The notes beneath the pieces are model-generated. The model did no database searches. It had not been told where the DNA came from and saw only the letters and a program-made list of their open reading frames with translations. Shown here piece after piece: positions 40,774 through 50,005 of a stretch of DNA of 53,698 bases. The DNA is taken from contig JAISSQ010000197.1 of the NCBI GenBank assembly GCA_031273045.1, positions 1 to 53,698 on the forward strand. The letters are read 5' to 3'. Within the stretch, counting starts at the first letter, position 1; each line of letters starts with the position of its first letter. The position numbers were made by a program, and so were the translations under genes. Source of the DNA: Puniceicoccales bacterium (GTDB taxonomy: Bacteria > Verrucomicrobiota > Verrucomicrobiia > Opitutales > UBA953).

Positions 40774-42705
40774 ATGAGTTCCCCCAATCCCATTGTCGTC
40801 AACTGCGGCGCGACTCACGTTTCCGCCGCCGTCTTCTCGGCGGCGCGGAGCGCGGACGGCGGACGGCGACTGACGCTGGAGAAGTTCTTCGTCCAGACCC
40901 TTTCCTATGACTACACCGACGAGGGCGCATGGCTTGAAGCCCTCGCCTTCGCGCTGAAAGGAATTGTCGGACAGGCGCGGCTTTCCGGTTCCGCGACGGT
41001 CATCGTTCCGGGCTACCGTCTGCTGACGAAGAACATCAAGGTCGCCCAGGTTGAGCAGGCGCGCCAAAAGCAAATCATCGCCTTCAGCGCGCAGGAAAAC
41101 CTGCCCGACGCGGCGGAGATGGTCTGGGACAGTCAAATCATTTCCACCGACGGCGTTGAGGCGGAGGTCGCGCTCTTCGCGCACAAGCGCGCGGACGCGA
41201 CGGAGTTCACCGAAGCCATTTGCTCCACGGGGCTGAAGCCGGAGTCGGTGGACGCCGCGACGCTGCTTGACTACCAGTGCTACCGTCTCGCGCAGGGCGG
41301 CGAAATCGCCGGCAACGCGCTCATCATCAACATCGGCGCGCGCTCGACGAACCTGACCTTCGCCACGCCGGAGGGCTTCGGAATCCAGAACATCTCCATC
41401 GGCGGCAACCTGCTCACGCAGTCCATCTCCGACACGATTGGCGAAACCTTCGCGCGCTCCGAAGCCATCAAGCAGGCCTACTTTTCCAGCCCCGAAAGCG
41501 CGAACCTCGCGCCGGGCGTCGCCGCCCAACTTGATGCCCGCGCGCAGGACTTCACCAAGCGTCTCGCGCAGGACATCAACCGCCGCGTCATCAACCACCG
41601 GCGGCAGAACGCCGGCGCCACACCGGAACGGCTCGTGCTCACCGGTCGCGGTTCGCTCCTGCCCGGTCTGGCGGAGTATCTCGCCGAGGCGCTAAAACTG
41701 CCCGTCGAGTTTCTCGACCCGTTGCTCAACGTCCGCCTCGGCAAAGCCGCCCCGCACGGACTGCCCGGCAGCGCGACCGCCTATCAGGTCTCGGAGTGCG
41801 TCGGCGAGGCGGCGCGCCTTGTCCTCGAACGCCCCGTCGGCGTGAACCTCATCCCGCGCGAAATCGCGGCGCGCCTCGAATTCGCGAAGAAGAAGCCGTG
41901 GCTCGTTCTCGCCGCCCTCTTCGCCGCCGCCGCCCCGCTTCCCGTCGGCTACCACTTCTACGAAAAGCACGCCGAAATTGACCGCCAACTCGACGCCGTG
42001 CGCACCGAACTCGACGGCAGTGCCGTTCCCGGTGGCAAGGAGGACGAACGCGACGGCAAGGGCTATCGCGGCTACGGTGAAAAAATCAAGAAACTGTGCC
42101 TCGAAATCGAGGACATTGACAGCCGCTCCGCCGTGCTGAAGGAACTCGGCGACGCCCGCCTCGAATGGTTCGAACTGCTTACCCAGATTCAGGCCGCGCT
42201 CATTCAGGAACCGGTGCTGACCGTGCGCGAAGACCCCGCCGACGACCCGTTCGGAACCGAGGCGGACACCGAGAACGCCGCGCCCGCGCCGGCAGCGAAG
42301 TCCGGTTGGGCGAAGAAGCGCGTCTGGATTGAGTCGCTCGCCATCCTGCGCAACCAACTTCCGCCCTCGGACGAGGGAGCCGCGAAGCCGGTCGCCAAGA
42401 CCGCCGCCGGCGCGAAGACGCCCGCAAAGAGCGGTTCCGACGCGAAGAAGGGCGAGCCGCCCGCCAAGCGCGTCACCGTCCTCAAAATCACCGTCAAGGC
42501 GCTTCTGCCGGAGGTTTCCCCCGATGGCGCCATCAACGCCGCCGCCGCCACCGCCAAGTTCGAGGCGGTCGAAAAGGCACTCAAGCAGTGCGACACCTTC
42601 GTCAAGGACGTTCGTCCGACTGCCACGGCAAGCCAAGGCGAGGAAAAGCCCAACCTGCCGCGCCGCACCTTCCTCCTAACCCTCAAACCGGAGCAGTCCC
42701 TCTAA
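40774..42705 (+). CDS. PilM-like (Amuc_1101-like) actin-fold protein with C-terminal PilN-like TM/coiled-coil region
   Basis: IVVNCGATHVSAAVF...IINIGARSTNLTF...ISIGGNLLTQSI...LTGRGSLLPGLAEYLAEALKLPVEFLDPL; then TM KPWLVLAALFAAAAPLPVGYHFY. Confidence 0.88.
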   Translation: MSSPNPIVVNCGATHVSAAVFSAARSADGGRRLTLEKFFVQTLSYDYTDEGAWLEALAFALKGIVGQARLSGSATVIVPGYRLLTKNIKVAQVEQARQKQIIAFSAQENLPDAAEMVWDSQIISTDGVEAEVALFAHKRADATEFTEAICSTGLKPESVDAATLLDYQCYRLAQGGEIAGNALIINIGARSTNLTFATPEGFGIQNISIGGNLLTQSISDTIGETFARSEAIKQAYFSSPESANLAPGVAAQLDARAQDFTKRLAQDINRRVINHRRQNAGATPERLVLTGRGSLLPGLAEYLAEALKLPVEFLDPLLNVRLGKAAPHGLPGSATAYQVSECVGEAARLVLERPVGVNLIPREIAARLEFAKKKPWLVLAALFAAAAPLPVGYHFYEKHAEIDRQLDAVRTELDGSAVPGGKEDERDGKGYRGYGEKIKKLCLEIEDIDSRSAVLKELGDARLEWFELLTQIQAALIQEPVLTVREDPADDPFGTEADTENAAPAPAAKSGWAKKRVWIESLAILRNQLPPSDEGAAKPVAKTAAGAKTPAKSGSDAKKGEPPAKRVTVLKITVKALLPEVSPDGAINAAAATAKFEAVEKALKQCDTFVKDVRPTATASQGEEKPNLPRRTFLLTLKPEQSL

Positions 42706-42706
42706 C

Positions 42707-43984
42707 ATGAGTTTCCCCAAACAGTATCCCGTTCTCACTGCCACCCTCGGCTTCCTCGGCGCGCTCTGCGTCGCCGGTGCCGGTGCCTCCGTCTGGCAAT
42801 ACCTCAAATACTCCGAAACGCAGAAGACCCTTGGGGAGACGCGGAGCAACCTCGACGCCGCCCGCACCTTCAAATACAAGCCGCCCTCCGCCTCCTCGCA
42901 GGAAGGCAAGCGCCTCGCCGAACTGCGCGGCTTCCTCAAAAAAACCGTCGTCCAGAACGACCTCCAAAACCTCTCCAAAGAGTTTACGCCCGACGAGGCG
43001 AACCTCGCCGCCGTCACCGCCAACCGCGACGCCTTCGCCACCATCGCGAAAAAGTTGTTCGCCGACCTCGACCTGCGCGCGACGCGCGACCGTCTCTTCG
43101 AGGCGGAGGAACCGAGTTCCACGCGCAGCGGCGCCGACCTCGTCGCCAAACTCAAGGAGGTTGACCAACGTCTGCGCGAGCGCCTCAAGGAGGCGAAGGT
43201 GCGCATCTACACCCGCACCACCGGCGTCAACGATTTCGGCTTCGGATTCAGCCGCTACGTCAATTCCAGCGACGGCATCCAGCCGCAATCGCGCTTTAAG
43301 GACCTCCTCGTCCAGCAGCGCATCATCGACCACCTCGTCACCAAACTCGCCGAGGCGAAGAACGACAAAACGCTCATCCCCGGTCAGCCCGTCCCCAAGG
43401 ACTCCGACTCGCCCCTCATCCTCCAGAGCGTCCAGCGCGAGCCAATCGAAGTCGCCGCCGGCACCGCCGGAAATCGCGGCGCGAGCACCGACGAATACAC
43501 CCCGCGCGCCGAGGAAACCCTGCGCCGCCGCGATGTCACCACGTCCTACTTCTTCCGCGTCACCTTCACCGCCAAGACGGACGTCCTGCGCCGCTTCGTG
43601 AACTCCGTCCGCTACGAGAAAACGCCCCTCGTGTTCCGCGGACTTGTCGTCGAACCCGCGAACCCGACCGTCCTCGAACCGCCCGCCGACCCCAACGCAC
43701 CCGCCGCCGCCACACCCGCCGCCGCCGCCGCCGCACCGGTTGACCCGTTCGCGATTCCGGCGACCACCGCCCCTGCCGCCGGTGACGCCGCAGCCCCCGC
43801 TCTTCCCGGAACCGCCGCACCCGCGCCCGCCGCCGCCGGTGCCACCGGATTTGCCGGTGCCGCCCCTGCCGCCGGGACGCCCGACAAATTGGAAATCGTG
43901 CCCGACGCGCCCTCCGAGTTCACCGTCTCCTTCGAGTATCTCACCCCGACGCCCGCCACCGCCGGCGAAAGCCCCGCAAAATAA
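42707..43984 (+). CDS. Amuc_1100-like bitopic membrane protein in PilO position
   Basis: MSFPKQYPVLTATLGFLGALCVAGAGASVWQYLKYSETQKTLGETRSNLDAARTF; single N-terminal TM, coiled coil, starts 1 bp after upstream stop. Confidence 0.75.
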   Translation: MSFPKQYPVLTATLGFLGALCVAGAGASVWQYLKYSETQKTLGETRSNLDAARTFKYKPPSASSQEGKRLAELRGFLKKTVVQNDLQNLSKEFTPDEANLAAVTANRDAFATIAKKLFADLDLRATRDRLFEAEEPSSTRSGADLVAKLKEVDQRLRERLKEAKVRIYTRTTGVNDFGFGFSRYVNSSDGIQPQSRFKDLLVQQRIIDHLVTKLAEAKNDKTLIPGQPVPKDSDSPLILQSVQREPIEVAAGTAGNRGASTDEYTPRAEETLRRRDVTTSYFFRVTFTAKTDVLRRFVNSVRYEKTPLVFRGLVVEPANPTVLEPPADPNAPAAATPAAAAAAPVDPFAIPATTAPAAGDAAAPALPGTAAPAPAAAGATGFAGAAPAAGTPDKLEIVPDAPSEFTVSFEYLTPTPATAGESPAK

Positions 43985-44033
43985 ACCCGCCCCGCAATCA
44001 TTCCCCCACCGCGCACACCCATCGTCCACTTCC

Positions 44034-44993
44034 ATGAACAAGCACTTTGACAAACTGCTCTTCCTCGCCGCCCTCGCCGCCCTGCTCGCCGCGTGCGGCT
44101 TCTGGTATTCGGAGAATGCGGAGAAGATTGGCGCGCATGCCGTCAAACCCAAGACCGGTGATGTCGCCAAACCCACGAGCACCCCGTTCACACCGGCAAC
44201 GCCGGCAAGCCCCGTTCCGCGTAATGTTGATTGGACGCAACCGACCACCGACCTTGAGGACGAGGACGCCGCCGACTGGACTTTCGACCTTTTCACGCCC
44301 GTCAAAATCTTCTGGTCCACCCGCGCCGCCCAATACGTCCCCAAGGGCTTCACGCCGCCCCCCGAACCGCCCTTCGGAATCAAACTCGTGAACATGGTCC
44401 GCCCCGCCTACCGGCTCATGCTCAAAGGCGACCTCGGCCCCACGCAGGTCATCGTCATGGACGCCAAAGGCGGAACCACCTCCTACCTCCAAAAAGGAAA
44501 GACCTACTCCGTGCCACCGGTGACCGTCCGCGACATCATCGCCGAAAATCGCAACGCCAACGGCACCGTCGCCAAACCGCTCACGCTCGTCGTCTATGAC
44601 ACCGAGATGAAGCGCGAATTCCGCCTCGAAAACAACACGCCGGTCTATCTCGACCAGCATGTCATCACCCTGCGCGACGACGCCGGCGAGACGTGGACGT
44701 GGCAAAAAGTCGGCGAGCAGCGGAGCGTCCCGAACGTCGGCGAGTTCACGCTAAAAGCGTTTGACTTCGATAAAAACGAAGTAACCATCGAGAAGAAATA
44801 CAAGAAACTCAACCGAGCGAAGAAAGCGAAGGATGCCGTGCTGACCGAAGTTTTGCACTACACCCCGAAGGTTCACACGCCCGCCAAACCGCCGGCAACC
44901 CCCGCTGCCGGTGCAACCGGAAAAGTCCCCGCGCTCCCTGCGGGCAAAGCACCCAAGTCCGCCCAACCGGTGAAACGCCCCGCAGGTCGCTGA
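44034..44993 (+). CDS. Amuc_1099-like protein in PilP position
   Basis: MNKHFDKLLFLAALAALLAACGFWYSENAEKIG; conserved position between the Amuc_1100-like gene and the secretin. Confidence 0.65.
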   Translation: MNKHFDKLLFLAALAALLAACGFWYSENAEKIGAHAVKPKTGDVAKPTSTPFTPATPASPVPRNVDWTQPTTDLEDEDAADWTFDLFTPVKIFWSTRAAQYVPKGFTPPPEPPFGIKLVNMVRPAYRLMLKGDLGPTQVIVMDAKGGTTSYLQKGKTYSVPPVTVRDIIAENRNANGTVAKPLTLVVYDTEMKREFRLENNTPVYLDQHVITLRDDAGETWTWQKVGEQRSVPNVGEFTLKAFDFDKNEVTIEKKYKKLNRAKKAKDAVLTEVLHYTPKVHTPAKPPATPAAGATGKVPALPAGKAPKSAQPVKRPAGR

Positions 44994-45081
44994 CGCCCAA
45001 ACCCAAACGCTCCTACCAATCACACCACCACACACACATCACGTTCCACCCTCTCCACACACAAACAAACATATCCCCCCC

Positions 45082-48000
45082 ATGAAAAAAGCACTCAGTC
45101 AAAACAAGCCGCTGGCCTCGCTGCTCTTTGCCGCGGGCGCTCTCGCCACCTCTGTCTTCACGGCGCCCGCCGTTGTCGCCCAAGAGGCACCGGAGCCGCC
45201 CCCGCCGCCTCCGCCCGCGCCCGCTGCGGAGACGCCCGCTCCGCCGCCCCCCGCGCCGGCCGAAGCCGCGCCCGCCCCTGCCGAAGCCGCGCCGGCACCG
45301 GCGGCTCCCGCGCCCGCCGCCCCCGCCGAAACCGCTCCTCCCCCGCCGCCGCCGCCCGCTGCGGAAACGCCCGCCCCGCCGCCTCCCGCGCCGGCTGAAC
45401 CCGCTCCCGCTCCCGCTCCCGCCGAAGCCGCGCCGGCACCGGCACCGGCCGCCCCCGCTGACGCCACGCCGCCCGCGCCGCCGCCGCCGGCCCCCGCCGA
45501 GGCAGCCCCGACGCCGCCGGCTCCGGTCGAACCGGCACCGCCCGCACCGGCTCCCGCCGAACCTGCTCCGACCCCGCCCGCGCCCGCGCCGGCGGAACCG
45601 CCGCCGCCCGCACCTGTGGCACCGGTTGAACCGGCACCCGCTCCCGCTCCCGCCCCCGCCCCTGCTGAACCTGCGCCGCCGGCACCGGTGCCGGTCGTCC
45701 CCGTCACGCCCGATCCTGCGCCGCCCGCGCCCGTGGCTCCGGTTGAACCCGCTCCCGCGCCCGTCGCCCCTGTGCCCGGCGGCGAAGCCCCCGCGCCGGT
45801 GCCGCCCGTCGCCACGCCCGAACAGGACGATGTCGCCAAGTTGAAAGCGGAAGTGGAAACGCTCTTCACCGCCGAGAAATACGCCGAGGCAAAGGCGAAG
45901 GCGGAGCAACTCGTCCGCCTCGCGCCGACCGATGAGAACAAGCGCACCCTCGACGCCATCAACCGCCAACTTGGCGGCGGTGCTCCGACCACCGCCGGCA
46001 CCGGCGGTGCCGCTGCGGCTCCCAGCACCGCCGGCACCGCCTCCGATACCCTCATCGGGGATGTCGCCAAGAAAAACGAGAAGATCTACGCCGAGGTCCG
46101 CGCCGCCATTCAGGACGCCTACAAATACGCCCGTGCGAAACAGTTCGTCGAAGCCCTCACGCTCATTGACGGTGCCGAGGACGCCCTGAAACGCCGCGCC
46201 GACAACGTCGGCTCCGCCAACATCCGCAAGGAACTCGCCCTCGCCAAGCAGCAGGTCATCGGCGCGCGCGACCACGGTTCGGAAATCGGGAGCAGTGCCG
46301 GTGCCGCCATCGCCGAGACCGCCACCAAGCAGCGTTTCGACGCGCAGGAGGCGGTCCGCCTCGCCGACAAGGCGCAGAGCCAACTCTCCAAGGGACAGTT
46401 CGATGAGGCCGCCGCCAACGCCGACAAGGCGCGGAAACTGCTCCCCGACAACATTGCCTTCGAGGAGCAGCGCCGACACGTCAACGCCGTCGCCGCCAAC
46501 ATCGTCATCCGCAAGTTTGTGACGGCACTCAAGAACGAGGACCTCATCCTCGCCGGACGCCACGTCGAGGAGCACGGCAAACTCGTCGGCACCGACAGCA
46601 AGGCGCACCAGCGCTTGGTCGCCGAATACGAGAAGGCGAAACTCTCGCCGCACTTCCGCTCCCTCTCGCAGGTCAGCCCCAAATACGCCGCCGACGCCAA
46701 GAAGGTTCAGGAACTGACCGTCATCGCCAAGGCGCAGTATCTGCGCGGCGACTACGAGGGCGCGTCCGCCACATTCAAAGAGGTGCTCTACCTCCAACCC
46801 AACAACGCCGAGGCGAAATACCACCTCATCCACATCAACAAGGTCCTCGTGCCCGACCGCGAGATGAACCGCGAGAACACGCGCGAAAACATGCTCGGCT
46901 CCCTGCGCAACGAGTGGGAACTGCCCGGCGTGTTCTACCGCGACATGCCCTCGCAGCGCGCCGACAAGGCGCAGGACCCGCTGATTGGCACCCTCAAAAA
47001 GACGGTCATCCCCGTCGCCAACTTCCGCGAACTGCCGCTCACCGACGTCCTGCGCGCCCTCGTGCAGTTGTCCGAGACCTACTCGCCGACCCAGCAACCG
47101 GTGAACATCAACCGCATGGTGCGCGAAGACCCACAGAACCCGCCGCCCAACCCCGCCATCAATATCTCCGTGCGCAACATGTCCCTCGACCAAATCCTCG
47201 ACAACGTGTCGCGCCTTTCGGGATACAGTTGGACAGTCAACAACGGGCAGGTCGAGTTCTCGCTCGACGGCGGTGCCAGCGACATGGAGACGGAAATCTT
47301 CGACATCGCCCAGTCCGCCCAGAACCGTATTCGCGGCGTCGCCCCCGCGCAGGGTGCCGGCGGCGGCGGTGGCGGCGGCTTTGCCAACGCCGGCAGCGGC
47401 GGTGCCGACGGTCTTGTCTCCACCTCCAACCCGGAGGAGGAAAAATACAAGTCCTACTTCCTCAGCCGCGGCGTCTCCTTCGACCAGAACCAGTTCAAGG
47501 GCGCGATTCTGGCGTTCGACGGCGGCAAACTGACCGTCACCCACAACCGCAAGAACTTGGAAAAAGTCCGCCGCATCGTCGAACTGCTCAACGACGTCCG
47601 GCAGGTCTCCGTTCAGGCGAAGTTCATCGAGGTCACGCAAGGAACCCTCAAACAACTCGCCCTCAACTGGCGGCTGCAAAAATACGACCCCTCCAATCCG
47701 AAGGCCGACAACGATGGCATGATTGAGCGCGCCTACACCAACCTGCGCACGCTCTCCGACGCCTTCCCGACCACCGCCTCCGGCGGTTCCAAGGGCGTCA
47801 TCATCACGCCCAACAACGATGTCTCCACGACCACCGGTGCCGTTATCGCCCGCGCGCCGACGGTCACCGACATTGACGGCGGTCTGCCGTCCCTGCCGTC
47901 CAAGGAGTCCACCGCCACCAGCCACACCTTCGACGCCGTCATCGGCGGCATCAGCAGTTGGGACATGCGTCTGATTGTGGATGCCATCGAACAGGCGAAG

Positions 48001-48813
48001 GGGTCGGACATGCTCGCGTCGCCCTCCATCCTCGTCCAAAGCGACCAAGACGGTGAAATCAAAATCGTTCAGGAACTGATTTACCCTGAAAACTACGACC
48101 AACCGCAGATGCAGAACAACGGCGGCAGTTACAACAACGGCTACGGCACCACCGGTGGCAGCGCGCAGTTCCAAGCCGCCACGCCGCGCGACTTCAAAAT
48201 GCGCGAGGTCGGCATCATCCTCAAAGTCAAGCCGACCGTCCGCGAGGGCACGTCGCTCATTGACCTTCAACTCTCGCCGGAAGTCACCGAGTTCGAGGGC
48301 TTTATGGAATACGGCGGCAAGTCCGTCGCCACCGTCTCCGGCGGTTCCACCGTCATCGTCCCGTCCGGCATCTTCCAACCGGTCTTCAACACCCGCAAGG
48401 TCACCACGCTCGTCACCATCTACGACGGTGCCACGGTTGTCCTCGGCGGCTTGACCCGCGAGGACGTGAAAACGGTCGAGGACAAGATTCCGGTTCTGGG
48501 CGACATCCCGCTCATCGGTGCCGCGTTCCGAAGCAAGGGACGTCTCTCCGAGAAGAAGAACCTGCTCATCTTCGTGACCGCCACGCAGGTCACGCCGGGC
48601 GGCGCACCGAAACGCCGCGTCGGCAACATCGGACCCGAAACGGTCTATTCCACGCCGTCGTTCCTTACGCCTGCCGGTTCGCAGCGCCGCTCCATTCTCG
48701 GTGGCGATAACGACGCCGTTCCGGGCTCGATTACCGCCCAACAGGCGGCCGCTTCCGAAGCCGCCGCCGCGCCCGCCGCGCCCGTCCCGCCGGCCCCCCC
48801 GCCGGGGCGCTAA
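45082..48813 (+). CDS. PilQ/GspD-type secretin (Amuc_1098-like) with long Pro/Ala/Glu-rich spacer and TPR-like region
   Basis: Signal peptide; about 220 aa Pro/Ala/Glu-rich; TPR-like helices; secretin core VSVQAKFIEVTQGTLKQLALNW...VGIILKVKPTVREGTSLIDLQLSPEVTEFEG...VTTLVTIYDGATVVLGGLTREDVKTVEDKIPVLGDIPLIGAAFRSKGRLSEKKNLLIFVTATQV. Confidence 0.95.
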   Translation: MKKALSQNKPLASLLFAAGALATSVFTAPAVVAQEAPEPPPPPPPAPAAETPAPPPPAPAEAAPAPAEAAPAPAAPAPAAPAETAPPPPPPPAAETPAPPPPAPAEPAPAPAPAEAAPAPAPAAPADATPPAPPPPAPAEAAPTPPAPVEPAPPAPAPAEPAPTPPAPAPAEPPPPAPVAPVEPAPAPAPAPAPAEPAPPAPVPVVPVTPDPAPPAPVAPVEPAPAPVAPVPGGEAPAPVPPVATPEQDDVAKLKAEVETLFTAEKYAEAKAKAEQLVRLAPTDENKRTLDAINRQLGGGAPTTAGTGGAAAAPSTAGTASDTLIGDVAKKNEKIYAEVRAAIQDAYKYARAKQFVEALTLIDGAEDALKRRADNVGSANIRKELALAKQQVIGARDHGSEIGSSAGAAIAETATKQRFDAQEAVRLADKAQSQLSKGQFDEAAANADKARKLLPDNIAFEEQRRHVNAVAANIVIRKFVTALKNEDLILAGRHVEEHGKLVGTDSKAHQRLVAEYEKAKLSPHFRSLSQVSPKYAADAKKVQELTVIAKAQYLRGDYEGASATFKEVLYLQPNNAEAKYHLIHINKVLVPDREMNRENTRENMLGSLRNEWELPGVFYRDMPSQRADKAQDPLIGTLKKTVIPVANFRELPLTDVLRALVQLSETYSPTQQPVNINRMVREDPQNPPPNPAINISVRNMSLDQILDNVSRLSGYSWTVNNGQVEFSLDGGASDMETEIFDIAQSAQNRIRGVAPAQGAGGGGGGGFANAGSGGADGLVSTSNPEEEKYKSYFLSRGVSFDQNQFKGAILAFDGGKLTVTHNRKNLEKVRRIVELLNDVRQVSVQAKFIEVTQGTLKQLALNWRLQKYDPSNPKADNDGMIERAYTNLRTLSDAFPTTASGGSKGVIITPNNDVSTTTGAVIARAPTVTDIDGGLPSLPSKESTATSHTFDAVIGGISSWDMRLIVDAIEQAKGSDMLASPSILVQSDQDGEIKIVQELIYPENYDQPQMQNNGGSYNNGYGTTGGSAQFQAATPRDFKMREVGIILKVKPTVREGTSLIDLQLSPEVTEFEGFMEYGGKSVATVSGGSTVIVPSGIFQPVFNTRKVTTLVTIYDGATVVLGGLTREDVKTVEDKIPVLGDIPLIGAAFRSKGRLSEKKNLLIFVTATQVTPGGAPKRRVGNIGPETVYSTPSFLTPAGSQRRSILGGDNDAVPGSITAQQAAASEAAAAPAAPVPPAPPPGR

Positions 48814-48876
48814 CCGCCTCCGCCACCGGTGCCGCCAACGGCACCGGCGGCAGGTGAAAAGGTGAAATCAGAAGTC

Positions 48877-49956
48877 ATGGAAACCATGCTTTGCGCGACG
48901 CTGCCGGGCGACCACACCGCGCGGCTCGAACGCCGTCCCGTGCCGCGTCCGGGACACGGCGAGGTGCTGTTGCGCATGAAGGCGTCAACGATTTGCGGCA
49001 GCGACATCCGGTGCATTTACCACGAGCACCTCGGCAAGGGACCGGAGGGCTATCAGGACGGCATGATTGCCGGTCACGAACCGTGCGGGCAAATCGTCGC
49101 CGCCGGCGAGGGCTGCCGGCGGTTCGGCGTCGGTGACCGCGTCATCGTCTATCACATCTCCGGCTGCGGCGTGTGCAACGACTGCCGGCGCGGCTACATG
49201 ATTTCGTGCACGAGCGAAAAATGGCGACGCGCCTACGGTTGGCAGCGCGACGGCGGCATGGCGGAGTTCCTGCTCGCCGAGGAAAAAGACCTCGTCGCGC
49301 TGCCCGACGCGCTCTCTTACACCGACGGCGCGCAGGTCGCGTGCGGCTTCGGCACCGTCTATGAGGGGCTGGAGAAAATCGGCGTCAGCGGCAACGACGC
49401 CGTGCTCGTCACCGGCCTCGGCCCCGTCGGCCTCGCCGCCGCCGTTCTCGCGCGCAAACTCGGCGCGCGGCAAATCATCGGCGTCGAGTTTTTGGACGAG
49501 CGGCTGCGCATCGCCGGCGCGCTCGCGCTCGACGGCAAACCGCTGTTCGACGCCGTTTTGAAGAGCGGCGACGACAACGTCGAACAGGTTCGCGCCCTCA
49601 CCGGCGGTGCCGGCGTCGAACGCGCCGTTGAATGCAGCGCGAACGCCGCCGCGCGCAACGCCGCGCTCCGCGCCACGCGCAAGTGGGGCAAGATGGTGAT
49701 GCTCGGCGAAGGCGGCTCGATGTCGCTGAACCCGTCGCCGGACATGCTGCACGAGCAGAAGACGCTCGTCGGCTCGTGGGTGACTTCGACGTGGAAAATG
49801 GAGGAGTTGGTCGAGCGGCTCGTCGCGTGGGACCTGCACCCCGAAATGCTCGTCACGCACCGTTTCCCGTTGGAGAAAGTCGCCGACGCCTACGCGCTGA
49901 TGGCGTCCGGCAAATGCGGCAAAGTTGCTGTTTGCTTCGACGAGGAACTCAAATAA
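48877..49956 (+). CDS. Zinc-dependent medium-chain alcohol/polyol dehydrogenase
   Basis: STICGSDIRC; GHEPCGQIVAAGEG; CGVCNDCRRGYMISC; VLVTGLGPVGLAAAVLARKLGARQIIGVE. Confidence 0.9.
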   Translation: METMLCATLPGDHTARLERRPVPRPGHGEVLLRMKASTICGSDIRCIYHEHLGKGPEGYQDGMIAGHEPCGQIVAAGEGCRRFGVGDRVIVYHISGCGVCNDCRRGYMISCTSEKWRRAYGWQRDGGMAEFLLAEEKDLVALPDALSYTDGAQVACGFGTVYEGLEKIGVSGNDAVLVTGLGPVGLAAAVLARKLGARQIIGVEFLDERLRIAGALALDGKPLFDAVLKSGDDNVEQVRALTGGAGVERAVECSANAAARNAALRATRKWGKMVMLGEGGSMSLNPSPDMLHEQKTLVGSWVTSTWKMEELVERLVAWDLHPEMLVTHRFPLEKVADAYALMASGKCGKVAVCFDEELK

Positions 49957-50005
49957 CCAGTTCGGCAGACAGACAAAAACCGCAAATTCCAAAAACGTCA
50001 GTCAC

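Noticed and set aside
45178-45830. Possible assembly repeat or tandem-array artefact in the secretin gene
   Set aside because: Frame stays open and units are imperfect permutations rather than exact copies, so treated as genuine low-complexity coding, subject to read checks.
45013-48741. 1242-aa reverse-strand ORF opposite the secretin
   Set aside because: Antisense shadow of a clear secretin in high-GC DNA; low-complexity Gly/Arg sequence with no recognisable family.
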